A stretch of DNA of 64,000 nucleotides from Pseudevernia furfuracea (GCA_022315425.1 JAIUPT010000016.1:372001-436000), one strand, 5' to 3'; shown: positions 47,701 through 60,523, counted from the stretch's first letter. Made by a program: numbers and translations. The notes: generated by a model from the sequence alone, not told the origin.

Positions 47701-48803
47701 GATTTTAAAGTCGAAGAAGTGAAATTTAAAGAACTTTTAACACGAAGATCAAATAACTTAATATCACTTAAGACATTAAAAATATCTTTATTAACTTCGA
47801 ATTAAAACTCGACACTGTTAACGTTCGCGAAAATAATAAGAATAAAATAGATGCTTTAATTCTCGTTAGAGTTCTCGAAAGTCTTATCGATATTTAATAA
47901 CTTTTATTATTAATCTTCGAGTTCTTATATGAGAAATAAAAAGTACTTATACTTAAATCTTCGATAGATACGAGCGATATAATTAAAATAAAAGATACTT
48001 AGAGATAAGAAAGATTTAAATTGATCTAATTTTCGTTAAGACTATATCGAAGACAATTATTAAAGACGTATAAATCTTCGAAGAGAAATAACGTTCTTCT
48101 TATACTAAGTCTTCGATAGAGACTCGAATTTAGAATAGTCGCTTCGATAACTATCGTCGTGAAATGAAGTCATATTCGATAATAAAATAAAGTCGAATAA
48201 CGATAAAAAGAATTCGATAACTAAGTCTCAGTTCTCTTCTTTAGAGAACTTATAAGATCGAAAGATCTATCTTAATAAGAAATTCTTATTATTTTGATTC
48301 TTAATAGACGTATACGCGCTCTAAGTGAAGATTTGTTGATAACTAATCAACTCTAAAGTATAATTAAATGATTTGATGCTGAAGTTCAGTCTCTTAAGTC
48401 GTTATAATTAATTCGATTCACGTAAACGTTATCAACGTTAAAGCGATATATATCGCGAGAGAAATGTTCTCGTTGAGCGTATTTAACGTGTTTCACGTAA
48501 GGAAGCTGATAATATTTCAGAGATCTTAATAAAATTCGATCGTACGATCGTATAACGAGTTCGACGTTCGATTAGATTCGATATGTCGCGAGTCGATTTA
48601 CGATAGGGCTCTTAGTTTCTCGAATTTTAAAGACGATTATTTTATAAAGAGACAATGGCTATCTTAAGAAGATTAAAAAAACAGAGTCTCATAACTGTCG
48701 CGACGTTTATTACAATAAACTCGTAATGTTTAAAAATCACTGTGACTCTGATAGATATAGAATATAAGTGAAACAGTCGTCGAGCAAGCTCGAGCTCATA
48801 ACC

Positions 48804-48925
48804 TATTAAGAATAGATAATAGAACACTTAGTTGTTAATTATAGAATGCTACGAGAGTAAAGAGCGACTATGAAAATGCGCCTTAGCGCATCACGTGACC
48901 GTGTCACGTGATCTGAATTTTGACA
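48804..48925 (-). repeat. Copia C 5' LTR (122 bp)
   Basis: The outer part is strongly mutated (TATTAAGAATAGATAATAG for TGTCAAGAATAGGTGATAG), but the GCGC hairpin core and both CACGTG boxes are unchanged. Confidence 0.87.
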
Positions 48926-51047
48926 ATTTTCGTAATTTTTCTTTAAAGTCTTTCGCGTTAAACAAATTTATTGTTTTTTATTTTATAAATATATATCTCT
49001 TCTCTTTTATCTTGTTATATTTTAAGTCAATTAATATATATTCTTCTTCTTTTAGACTATCTAACGACTATCTTTATATTCTTTAAAGCGACTATCAAGA
49101 TCTTATTTTATCGAACGATACGAAGAGTAAAAAAGTCGTTGTTTACGACTTCTATCTTTATTTGATTCAAATTCGTCTAAAGAAAAACAACATTAGCTTT
49201 ATAAGAAATATTAGTTTAATCGATTTCGACTTATTAATAATTCAGAAAGACTTCGAGTAGTATTATAATAACGATCGTAATAGACTTCTTCGCGGAAACT
49301 AAGCTATTAAATCGATTCTTAAAACGAGATGTGAGAGAGTCTTAATGTCGATCAAATCGCTATTACGAAGATTATTTGAAACGTCGTTTTTAATAGAAAT
49401 AATTAACTCTTCTTTTTAAATAACTATAAAGACACTAATAAGATTATATTTCAAAATATCGTGTTGCGTAAAATTCGAGACGAGTTTAAAATAACTATTA
49501 TTATAACTTCTTTTAATATCGTCTTTATTCTTCTTTAAAATAAAAGTATTACTTATTCTTATTTTAGACGCAACGTTTAGCATTTATAAGTGCTTGAAAA
49601 GTACTGAATTTATAAAGGTACGATTATTTTCAGACCTTGCGAAGAACAAGACTCAATTGAATATTAGAGAGACTTAAATAACTTATAAACAAAGCGATCG
49701 CATTAAGCGTGTAGATATTCATAGGTGAAGCTTTTTCTACACTAAATAACTCTTAAAAATCTCTAATATTATTATTCTTTATAAGACGAAGAAAACTATT
49801 ATTATTCGCTTTAGCTCTTATAATACGTAAGCATAAAACTAAATTGTCGATAGAGCTTATTAAGAGTGTCGCGCTCACACTATAAAGAAATTAGTGTGAA
49901 AATATATATTCGACTTTAATCTCAAATAAAGTCTTCTTCTTATATAATAAACTGAAGTATCTCTTAAAAAATCTAATCGTAGAATAGCTATAGTCAATAA
50001 ATAGTATATCAAGAAACGCGTTAAGTGAAGAAGATAATCTATATCTATTAAATTTATAATAAGAGTATTTACACGAGACAATATAGCGATTTCGCTAATA
50101 TCTTTACTTATAAGCTCTAAATTTAAGAAAATAAAAGTGAGAACTTTGTTGATAATTGAACTAAGACTATAAGTCGCTGATTCGTAATTCGAATTATAGT
50201 CGAGTATTTATATAATTCTCGTAACTATTATCGATGAATCGCATAGCTCGAAATCGCGCTTATAATACGCGATAAAAGATATTATCGAATAAAAGTTTAG
50301 TCTCTCTACGTAGCTGAGTTTATTTATTTCGAAGCTAATTAATTGCGAAAAGAATCTTATCGACGACGAGATATATTCTTAACTACTACGAACTAAATAG
50401 ACATTAATAAGAATAAGAAAAGAAGTCGAATATTTATAACGAATCTAGTAATATAATTAATCTACGCAATAATACTCAATTTAATATTTCGAAGATTAAC
50501 GCGTAAAGTATTAACTTTAATTTTTAGTAATACTTACTATAAGCGAAGTAGTAAGCTTCGTCTATATGCTTCTTCTACTTCGAATAAATAATTATATATT
50601 ATTTTTTTAAACTAATAAAGTTTACTTTACGCTCTTTTTATTAAAATTAATATATATTTAAAATATTTTAAATATGTAACTACGTCGTCTATAGCGATAA
50701 CGTTAATTTTTATATATTTTAATATAATAATAAGATCTAAAATCTCGTTACTTAAAGCGAGTATCTTATCGAGAGCATTTATTAGATCTCTAATGCGACT
50801 TAAGATCTTATTAAATATTTCGATAGTCTTAATAATAGCGAGAATACTTGTTATAATTAATAATAAGTTCGTTATCTTCGTTTATAAAAACTTCGAGAAT
50901 ATTAATCTCGAAGATAAAGAGTAAAGAAGAAAAGTACTATAAATATACTAGAGCTTTAATTAGAGAGTATTATAATTCATATAAAAAGAGTATTAATTCT
51001 CTAAGAAAGAAGACTTTATAAAGAATTTTAATACGTGTTCTAAAAGC

Positions 51048-51155
51048 TATTTATAAGTAAGTTATCTAATAAAGAGAGAATATTAATCGTTTCTTTTATC
51101 TATTTATCTATTTATTAATATTCTCTATTTATTAAAAACTTACTTTTAAATAACG
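51048..51155. repeat. Long inverted repeat (arms about 40 bp)
   Basis: Left arm about 51048-51087 and right arm about 51115-51155 pair around GAGAATATTAAT / ATTAATATTCTC and AAGTAAG / CTTACTT, separated by about 27 bp. It may be the remnant of a folded-back element or of terminal inverted repeats. Confidence 0.6.
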
Positions 51156-51196
51156 CGAGTCGAGTTCTAAAGATCTTAACTATTAAAAAATACTTT

Positions 51197-51230
51197 TACT
51201 TCTAGAATTTTAAATTTTATTCTAGAAGTA
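51197..51230. repeat. Perfect 12-bp inverted repeat
   Basis: TACTTCTAGAAT (51197-51208) and ATTCTAGAAGTA (51219-51230) flank a 10-nt AT loop. Confidence 0.7.
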
Positions 51231-51978
51231 TAATCTTATTTGTTTCGTACTTAATTATCGCGTAAGATAAAACGAATTACGTTAATTCTTAATTAGATAA
51301 AGCGTCTCTCGTCGTTTTCTCGTTCGACTGATTCTCTAACGTCTCTTCTTATCTCTCTATATCGTAAGAAAGTTATTATATAAAAACAAATTCATTGTTT
51401 AAGCATCTCAAGTACTCTCTCTCGCGAGTATATAAAGTTATATTTAATATGCTTTTGTTCTTAAGTTATTTGTTTATAAGAATACGATTTGCAACGAGAT
51501 AAATATCGCGTAGTCTTGATTATGCTATCGAGAATTTCGTCTATAGCGTCGAGAGTCGCTTTAGCTATTTATCTCTATTTTATTACGACTATCGATCTAT
51601 CTACGAGTTTCGACACTTTAATATAAAGATCTCATTAGAAAAGAATATAGTCTTCAAGTTCTAAAGATACGAAGCATATAAAACTAGTATATCAAGTTTA
51701 TTCGAATAAAGAGAGAGATATAAAAAATATCTTAATTAGAATTTAACGTGCTCTTATAATATCGTATTCAAAAATACGCTAACTATACTATATCATATAT
51801 AATATATAATTAATATTATCTTTATTACTTTAACTAATATAAATATCTTTAATATTCTAAATTTTCTTTACGAAACTTGTTCGTCTTTAAAATTAAATTA
51901 AATTATTAACTAGTATAAAAAACGAATCTAAAGTTCGTCGATCGATTAAGTTAATAAACAATATTAGAGAAAGCGAGT

Positions 51979-52199
51979 GTGATAAGTTATAAAGATATTA
52001 ATAAGATATAATACGATATATTTATAAAGAACTTAAAGTAATAAAAGATTATCTTATTCTATTTATAAGATAAATGCTTAAGTATAAAGAATTCTTCGAA
52101 GAGACTAATATTAATATAATCTAATGTGATCGACTTCTTCTATCTCTTCTAATAAAAGATCTTCTATTAAAGACAATCGCGAAAGATATAGTCGTAATA
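51979..52199 (-). repeat. Gypsy-3 3' LTR, approximate borders
   Basis: Pairs with 59571-59783 at about 7.6 kb offset. Terminal bases are obscured by mutation, and no target duplication could be called. Confidence 0.65.
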
Positions 52200-52289
52200 G
52201 ATGTTTAAATATAAATAAAGTTATCGTCTCGATAATATTTCTTAAGTAATACAAGTTAAAATACACTTAATCAAGTCGAAGACTTTAAC

Positions 52290-52600
52290 AAAAGTAATAA
52301 GAATACTCGTAACTGCGTTAACGTAGAAGTTATTAATATAGTAGTTAATATAGTAAAAGCTTATAATAATAAGAGTGTTAACGTAATAAAAGCTTTTAAT
52401 AATAAAGATGTTAATATAGACTTAAGAGAAGTTAAAGTCTTTAATAATAGAGCTATTAATATAGATCTTAGAGAAGTTATCGTAGATAATAATAATAAAG
52501 ATGTTAATATAGATCTATAAGAAGTTATTAAAGTCTTTAATAATAGAGTTCTTAATATAGACGACGTAGATTTAAAAGAAGTAATCTTTAATAAAATAAT
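52290..52600 (-). repeat. Degenerate tandem repeats at the 3' end of Gypsy-3 coding region
   Basis: Repeated AAAGTCTTTAATAATAGAG and GTTAATATAGATCT units, irregularly spaced. The position corresponds to the LSKAS-type repeat tail after the chromodomain of Gypsy-2 (about 4860-5100), so this is probably the same C-terminal tail after heavy mutation. Confidence 0.55.
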
Positions 52601-52774
52601 CGCTATTATACGTAATTGATCGTTAGAAATAAAGATTATAATAATCTCTTTTTAAATAATCTCGAATTCGTCGATAAGATCTTTAACGTGTATTAGTTAC
52701 TTGACTATAATTTATATATTGTACTTCGAATCGTAGTTAATTTAGCGTATTAAATATTTTATAATCTTATTCTT

Positions 52775-53341
52775 CGAACGTTTACGCTACGCAATGAGAT
52801 GAGGTGAGATAAGATTTTGAGTGTTATATCTCGTCTCGACGCTAAGACGAGATTTAATTGAGATAAGACGAGTTAGAGCGATTTATTCTTAACAAAATAA
52901 CGAGATTATCTCGATATTTCGTTAAGTCTATAAATTAGATTAACTCGAAGTCGTTATTTTCGTAATCGTCTCTTAAATATTATTTCGCGTATCTTATTAT
53001 TTCGCGTATCTTTTTAATTATCTTTCTAAGCAATTATACGTCGTATTTTAATTTCAATTAGAATATTAAGCTTTGCGTCTTATATTATTTTATTTCGATA
53101 CGTAATATTAAACTTTTAAATAAGTCGCTTAGAAATATTTAAGATTTATTAAGATAACGAGAAAATCTCGAATAAATCGACGCTGAGACGAAATGAGATA
53201 AGATTTTCAAAAAATTCGAAAACCCGTTTCGATATCTTATCTCAAATTCGACTTAACACGAAATCTCGTCGAAACGTCTCGTCTGATTGCGCAGCGTACG
53301 AACGTTCGATAAAGCGAGTGCATTTACGTATTAGCTACTTT
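52775..53341. mobile_element. TIR/MITE-like insertion in the Gypsy-3 chromodomain region
   Basis: An imperfect inverted repeat of about 32 bp (arms near 52774-52805 and 53278-53309; shared TCGAACGTT, ACGCT and CGCAAT) encloses about 540 bp. An 11-bp direct repeat ATCTTATTCTT (52764-52774 and 53342-53352) brackets it, as expected of a target duplication of Mutator-like length, although the right inverted arm ends about 32 bp inside it. No coding capacity is seen. It is mutated but less so than Gypsy-3. Class is uncertain. Confidence 0.5.
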
Positions 53342-53355
53342 ATCTTATTCTTCTC

Positions 53356-53381
53356 TGGATCCAGCCCACGGTCTGGATCCA
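53356..53381. repeat. Unmutated GGATCC hairpin
   Basis: TGGATCCAG (53356-53364) and CTGGATCCA (53373-53381) are perfect inverted copies around an 8-nt GC-rich loop. The patch about 53351-53386 keeps CpA, CC and GG dinucleotides that are nearly absent around it. It could be one end of the neighbouring insertion or a separate small insertion. Confidence 0.7.
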
Positions 53382-53386
53382 TCACA

Positions 53387-56300
53387 TTTATCGTTATCGT
53401 CGATAATAATAATTAATAAAGAAGATAATCGACGCCTATATAGATTTGTGAAAAAGTTCGTAATAGACTTTAACTAAGTTATTAAGACGACGTTATAAGC
53501 TTTTATATTCGAGAGTAGCTATAGACGATAAGTAAGTCGCTCGATACGTTTTAATATTTAAAAGAGTTTTATAAAATACGATCTTAGCTTGCTTAAGACT
53601 ATTTTTAATAATTTATATTCTTAATAAAGTCGTAACCTAATTAGATTTTCTTTCTTAAAGAATATCGATTGATAATACGCGTTATAATAATTCTTTATTT
53701 TTATTAATATAAAGTTTAACGTATTCTTCGTATTTATATAAGCGAGACGATAGTCGATAATAGTCTCTAACGTTTTAAATAATCTACGAAAGACTTTTAT
53801 AAATATGATCTTTATAATAGATACGATAATATCTAAAGTATATAATAAGATAATAAATATAATAAATATAATAATATTATATTAATCTAAAGCTTGTCTA
53901 ATAGCTTCGAGCATATTTAATAATTTTTTAATCTTAAATTCGTAGATAACTTCGAACGATATTAGTCTAATAATATTATATTTAATAGAATTATTAAATA
54001 CAGAAGACAGTTACGAAAACGATTAAGATTATTAATTATTTATTAGATTAATATAATATCGCAGAGCTATCTCGAAGATTTGATTAAAACGTTTTAATAT
54101 ATCGTTCGTTTGAGAGTATTAGACTATAGAATAGAGTAGTTCGATCTTAAAAAGTCAAATATTTCTCGTTAAAGCTATTTTATGAATCGAAGATCTCTAT
54201 TAAAAATAATTGTTTTTAGAATATTTTATCTTAATAGTATAAGTCTCTTTAATAATATTTATACTTATAACTCTTCTTCTTATCTAACTTCGTCGACGAT
54301 AAACGTAATAACTTTATTAAATTTGTCTATTATTAATATCGCGTAGTTGTCGTTTACGAAAGACTTTAATAAAATAAGAATAAAGTCGATAATAATAATA
54401 TCAAAGAGTTTAATAGACGTGTAAATAAGTTATAACGATTCGTAAGAGCGATATCTAAACGTTTAATTTATCTAATAATGAGAATAATAACGAATATACT
54501 TATAAAATTTAATTAACATACTATAAATAAAAAGATTTATAATAAGCTTTTTATATATTTTTATATATTCGAAATAACTTATTTTATTATACGTTAACTT
54601 AAAAATATTATATTTAAGAATAAAGAAAATATATAGACGAAGATTATCGTATTCTCTCTTATAGTAAAACAAGTTATTAATTAATTCGTATAATAGTTTT
54701 ATAATATTCTTATCGAGAGCCTTGTTACGCTCGACGATATTTATAATTTTTACTTATCTTAATTCTTTATAGTCGTCTTTAACACGCTACTTGAAGCTAT
54801 TATTAATCTAAATAAGATTAATAGAATAGACGTTTATCGTTAATATATTAAGCTTAAATTTTTCTAAGCTTATTAACTTCTCGTAATTACGACTAGTCAA
54901 ACGAGAGAGAGCGTCGAACACGATATTAATTTTATCTAACTTATAACGAATATTAATATAAAAACGTTATAAGTATTCGAAAGCTCTAATTAGACGTAGA
55001 TTAAGCTTTTCTATTAAAATAATATTAAGACTAATTTATTAAGCTAGTTCGACGATTATCGAGTGATTAATAAAAATAATAATTATTTTAATATATATCT
55101 CTATAGAATAATAATTCTTTTTTATAATTTATATAATATCGATTATTTCGAGTTTCGTTGATTAGTAGCGTAACTTCGTTAACTTAATTTAAAGACTTAG
55201 AAAGAGAATAAGTTATTATAATTTCTACTTAAGATACTCTATAATAGACTTTATATTTGTCTAATACTTATTTATAATAGACTTCGCTTTTAAATTCTTT
55301 TATAGATCGTATAAATTCTTTTATAAATTATTCTTTACGTGATAAATATGCGTAGTAAAGTCTCACTTCTTATTAATATTTAAGTCGACGTATATTTGTC
55401 TTTTAGAATTATAATAATGAAGTATAATAAGTCTAGCAAAGACTTATTGAAGTTAATAATACGTATCAAGTTTTAATAAGATAGATCTTTTTAGACGAAG
55501 ACGTGTAGAAATATTTTTAATTTTATGTTTATTATTATTATTATTATTAAATCTTGATCTTTAATATAGAAACGTTTTACGTTCTTAAAGAGACTTAATA
55601 ATCGCGATCTGATAAGATACGTATTATTTAAGATAGTCTATAAGACTTAAATACTTGTTTAGTGTTATAAGAATCTTGAGAAACTTTAGATTTTTGATAA
55701 TTTATAATTTCTCTTTAACGATAATAAGTCTTAGAGCGTCTATTCTTTGATCTAAAAGAGATATAGATAAATATCTTTAAAAAGATCTTATTAAGCGCGA
55801 GATGAATATTTATCTCATTTCAAACTTGAAAGACTTATTTAAGATAACTGAGATGCTCTTTTAATAACGACGAGAATATAATATTATTATTAATATATGC
55901 TCTATAGAATCGTCGAAAGAGTCTTAAAATACGATTAATTATTCTCTATACATAGACGAAAGAGTTTCGAAAGCTTATAATTGATATCTTAAAGATCTTT
56001 TAATCTCTATACGAGATTACTATAAGTTTATAACGATATCTTATCTTTATTTATTATTAATAAAAGAAAGCGATAACGTTAATAATTAAGATATGAGAAG
56101 CATCACGTAGTAAAGTAAATATATTCGATTAAGAAAATATAAAATAGACATTAGACACTATAATTTTATTAAGCGTTTTAATATCGACAACGACTCGCTC
56201 TTTAAGATCTTTTGAGAGTTCTTTTTAAATTATAAAGTACGAAAAGAAGAAAGAAATAGCGATAGTAATTTACTTTATACGACTCTATAAATATAATTTA

Positions 56301-59300
56301 TCGAAAGCTTTATTAATAACTTCACAATTCTTTGATTCAACGAGATATATTTTAATCTATTCGAGCTTATATAGCTTAAGTTAGTTATTTATCAACGATA
56401 TGTTTATTTATTCGAACTCGAGAACGTTAATAACGTTTTTAATATTCTCTTAGAGACTAAAAAAGACTTTTACAGTCGAAGTAAAAATTGAAATAATTAA
56501 CGAGTTAAAGTCGTATATAATTATATTTATAATATAAATAACTTTAGTCTTTAATAGCGTAATAGCTACATTAAAGACTATTATAATTATTATAATTATA
56601 ATAAGAGTCTTCTTAATTTATAAGATTTTAAAGATCTTTATCGATCGATATATTAAGAATTAAATGTTCGCGTCGATAATATAATACTTTTAAGTCTTAT
56701 ATTTTATAATATTTTTTAGTCTAATACGTCTAAATAAAATAATAAAGTAATCGAAGTTATTACGTATAAGAATATTCGATATAATATAATTAATAATATA
56801 TATATAAATCGAGAGAGAATTATGTTAAGCTAATTCGAAAATAAAGTCACGATCGATAGATAGCTATCGTAATGACTTACGACGAGTTTAAATAGATATC
56901 TTTATATCGATATAAGAGACTATTACTTTACGTGTCTTATTAACGATAATAATATTTATTCTAATGAGCTTAATATAAGTCGAGATAAATATCTCGAAAT
57001 TATTATAAGAGTTTATAATAAGTATATTTCGTGAGAGATCAAGTATTATATTCTTTGACTTAAGAATATTCATTTCAAATAAGATATTAACACTAAGATC
57101 GTTTATAATATAAACTTCTTTAATAATAAGCGCAGTACTCTTACTTTCAGATAAGTATATAAAGAGTCGTATATATTCGTTAGTATTATGTTATTTGATA
57201 TTTAATTCTCGTATATTTAGAATCGTAGATATCTTCTTAATATTAATAATTAAAAAGCTTTATTAGTTTTCTTAGAAATTAACGATTAATAAGACTTATT
57301 ATATAATCGATATCGATATAGATCTTATAGATCTCGTCTCGTTAACTAAAATATATTTTAATAGTAAAGAATTAATAATTTCGAAAGTTATATTCTTCGA
57401 CGACGTTAACTTTCTACGCTTTAGATTATATAAGTCTATTCGCGACTAATCTCTCTTCTGCGAAAGACTTTCGAGACTCGTCTGATATCTCTTCTACGAA
57501 AGACTCTAAGAACTCGTCTAATGTCAAGTAGATAAGAGCGTATTTCGAGAGTCTTATTAAAGTCTTCGATAGATATCGTTTGAGATGCTTATAAAGATAA
57601 TTATTTAAGATAAAAGACTTTTAATAGATTTGATATATTACGAAGTTTATCTTTACTAAGTTCAGATAAAAATGAGTCTCGACGAATTTATTCTCTTTAT
57701 AGTCTTTCTTAGACTCGTTTAAAGAGTCTTATAGTTCGACTTGCTGCTCTAAGATATACTCATCTTAATAAAAGACGTCTTTATATTATTAATACTAATC
57801 TTAATCGTCTTAAGACGACTAATTCTTCTCGTTAGCGTGATAGACTCTCGTTTCGTAAAGTCTAATAAGTCGAAAGAGATTACGATAATCTTCGATATTT
57901 GATTCTCGAAACTAATTCTATTATAATAAAGTCTTAGATAACTAATTTGCGTTTTCGCTAATAATTTAAAGTTGTTATTATTTTAAAAAGCTAACGTTGT
58001 TGAATCTATATACTCTATAACTATTATTAATTATTATTTATATTATTCTAAGAGCTATTAGATAATATATAAAGATTTATTTTTATAAGAGTTAGAGTTA
58101 CTATAAGATATTAACGATCTATTATAACTTTTACATTTATTGTTATACGAACGATATAAATTCGAGAGATAGAAAGAACGAGAATTATTATATTAATCTT
58201 ATTTCTTATCTACGAAAGACTTCGAATTATATTTGTTATAAATATTATATTAGATATCTTTTTAAAGAGGTAATTCGTTAATAAGATTTAATATAATCAA
58301 TGTTTTCGATAAGCTAAATAGACTACGACGAAGTTTAACGTTTATATATTTATACGTTAATAAAACTTATTTAATTTTTGTTAAAGCTAGATCTATATTC
58401 TTATTATATATAAGAATATTATTAACGTAGTTCGCGAGATTCTTTCGAGCATTTATATTCTTAATAATATATCAAATAACTTTTACGATAAATAAGAATC
58501 TCTTAGATGAATCGCGAAATCGAGTTTTTAAAATATTATATTATTTCTTGATATTATTCTAATCGTTCTTTAGATCTATTCGAATAACGTGAGATAACTT
58601 ATTAATATATTAGACGTTAATAGTGTTTAATAGATAAGTATTTAGATTTTATCTGAGCAAGACTATATTTATAATATCTCATTTAACTCTTAAGCGATTC
58701 GTAAAGCTAAAGATATTATAATAAATATTATAATTGTTCTTGACTTCTATAATAGATATATTCGAATTGAAATTAAAGTAGTTTACGTTACGAGCTCGAA
58801 ATATAAATTATAACGATCGTCTTTCTTTATTTTAAGAGACTATATTTGATTATTAATTTATATTAGTTATACGTATAGCATTAATTATAATAAAGATTAT
58901 TTAATTCGCTTGAGTCTACGTGATAGCGACTACTTCTATTATTATAGAGTATTTAAAGACTTCTTTTATAAACGTAGAGATATAATTCTTTTATAAAAGA
59001 CTTTAATAGTCGTCTCGATAATAATAGTATTAAATCGATCTAAGAAGACACTCGTTACACTAATTTAAACGATTAAGAGATTACGTGAATTAAGATAAGC
59101 AGAGAAGTCTTTTATAGAAGATCTTATAATTGTTAAACTAATTTTAGTCGATAACGAATCGTATTATTAATAATAGTTAATTAGTTAAGACAGTCTACGA
59201 TATTCGTAGATACGATTAACGAATATCTTAAAAAAAGGACGAAAGACTATAATATCGATAACTTAATTAATTAAAAGGATAGATGATTTAGACGTTAAAC

Positions 59301-59570
59301 GCTTAAATTGTCGTATTGTAATAAGAATTAATAGCTTAGAACGAGAATAATAATTATAAATATAATCAATAATAAGGTTAGTTTCGTAAGATATCTCGTA
59401 TAGATAAATCTTATTAATAACGTTAATAAAGGCGTAAAGCTAAAAAGCTATTCTAATAAGATTATTGTTAAGCTATAATATAGAGATAGTCACGATAACG
59501 AAATAACGAAGCGATTAACAATTAATAAATTAATTTAATAATAGTTTAAAGAGTTTATTAAATAAAGACG
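53387..59570 (-). pseudogene. Gypsy-3 Gag-Pol remnant
   Basis: Coding remnants in the order integrase, RNase H, RT, protease, Gag from left to right. Trp and Gln codons have largely become TAA, and open stretches rarely exceed 60 residues. The Gag part (about 57100-59300) is not individually recognisable. The frame could not be followed continuously. Confidence 0.6.
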
Positions 59571-59783
59571 ACACTCTTAACAAGCTATGATAATGTTATT
59601 ATTAATTGATGCGATACTTATAAAGAACTTACAGTAATAAAAGATTATTCTATTCTATTTATAAGACGACTACTTAAATAGAAATATCTTGAAAACGCTA
59701 ATACTAGCTTAATATAACTTCTTTAGTCTCTTTAGAGTAGAAGTCTTTTATCGAAGACTTTCGCAAAAGATATAGTCGTAACA
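59571..59783 (-). repeat. Gypsy-3 5' LTR, approximate borders
   Basis: Less mutated than the left copy; ends ATAGTCGTAACA, preserving a CA end on plus. Confidence 0.65.
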
Positions 59784-60103
59784 TAAAAGAAATCAAAGAC
59801 GAATTTAAATACTTTATCACTTTTATAAATAACTATATCAAATTCTTTAAAGCTAAACTTCTTCGCATTAAGAATAAGATCTTTAAAATCTTTTATCGTT
59901 ATCTTATACGTAATAAATAAGACGACTTTTAATATTATAAATTAAGAACGAATTAAGATAATAAATATAATAATTATATCTTCGATCGATTTTATGATAA
60001 TAATAATATTTTATAAAAATTAACGATCTTTAACAATTCTTAATAAAATAAAGCGTCTACACGACTTAATTAAAATTTTTAAAATTACGTATTTATTATA
60101 ATA
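59784..60103. other. Unassigned AT-rich spacer between two Gypsy elements
   Basis: About 320 bp of deeply mutated DNA with no recognised feature. It may be the old element into which both Gypsy copies inserted. Confidence 0.5.
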
Positions 60104-60309
60104 TGTAATGCTCAAGGTATATGATCATTTATGGGTGTGTAAAGTCTTGTCTTTATGTTCTAGCTACGAGGCTGCTTTTGTAGGGAATACATCGGAGACG
60201 CTAGTATTAGCATGGCCTAGCCTCTCCCCCTTCTTCAAGGCATGGCAAGAGCCATCCTTATGCGGAAGGCTTCGGTATGAGGGCTATGCCCTTGGCTATG
60301 GTCATAACA
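60104..60309 (-). repeat. Gypsy-1 minus-strand copy 3' LTR (about 206 bp)
   Basis: On plus, from TGTAATGCTCA to GGTCATAACA; in element orientation it begins TGTTATGACCATAG like the LTRs at 37571 and 44538, with a net length difference of about 12 bp. The 85-residue plus-strand open frame over it is not a gene. Confidence 0.88.
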
Positions 60310-60523
60310 GTTGTCGTCAAAGAAACAAAGTCGTCGTCCCGATGACAATGATAACATATACGTGAATTACACATATATGCAATAAGCCTTGAGAGTTCCT
60401 TCACAGCAAACGATGTATGCGATTGCTTGTTAGTTCTATCTGATCGACAAGATATTAATGTAATGTGATACTGTTGTAGAGTGATGTTGCTGTTGAACCC
60501 TTTGACAGATAGGTGCTCTGGCG

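Larger units (their letters stand above)
29126..48925 (-). mobile_element. Ty1/Copia retrotransposon C, deeply mutated, interrupted by Copia D and a Gypsy
   Basis: Blocks 29126-30585, 37043-37570 and 44761-48925 align in order with copies A and B. The 3' end differs: the first 200 bp after the LTR do not match the A/B 3' untranslated region, and no separate 3' LTR is seen. The 5' LTR is 48804-48925, next to a mutated primer-binding site (CTCATAACC at 48795-48803). Only one leader repeat unit is visible (about 48210-48350), against two in A, B and D. It is the most AT-rich Copia copy, consistent with greatest age. Confidence 0.82.
48926..51978. other. Unassigned deeply mutated AT-rich DNA
   Basis: About 3 kb with almost no CpA, CC or GG dinucleotides but many CpG, like the flanking mutated elements. 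I could not match it to Copia, either Gypsy family or the LINE. Open frames (for example 48895-49086 and 50081-49875) are short and low-complexity, without a recognisable domain. It is probably an old transposon beyond recognition; the order of events places it outside the Copia array and left of Gypsy-3. Confidence 0.55.
51979..59783 (-). mobile_element. Ty3/Gypsy chromodomain retrotransposon (Gypsy-3), deeply mutated
   Basis: Direct repeats of roughly 215 bp at about 51979-52199 and 59571-59783 (shared TATAAAGAACTT, AAGATATAGTCGTAA) mark the LTRs; borders are approximate. Minus-strand coding remnants align with the better-kept Gypsy at 60104-64000: the integrase H2C2 region (54672-54472; FKLTYNKISYFEYIKIYKKL against FKLTHNEIRHPEYARTHEKL), RNase H (about 54880-55080), the RT N-terminal part (about 56150-56370) and the protease downstream border (57073-56888). 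A chromodomain remnant (KYLIR...INYDSKYNI) lies near 52690-52765. The two families are related but distinct. It contains an insertion near 52775-53341. Confidence 0.8.
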
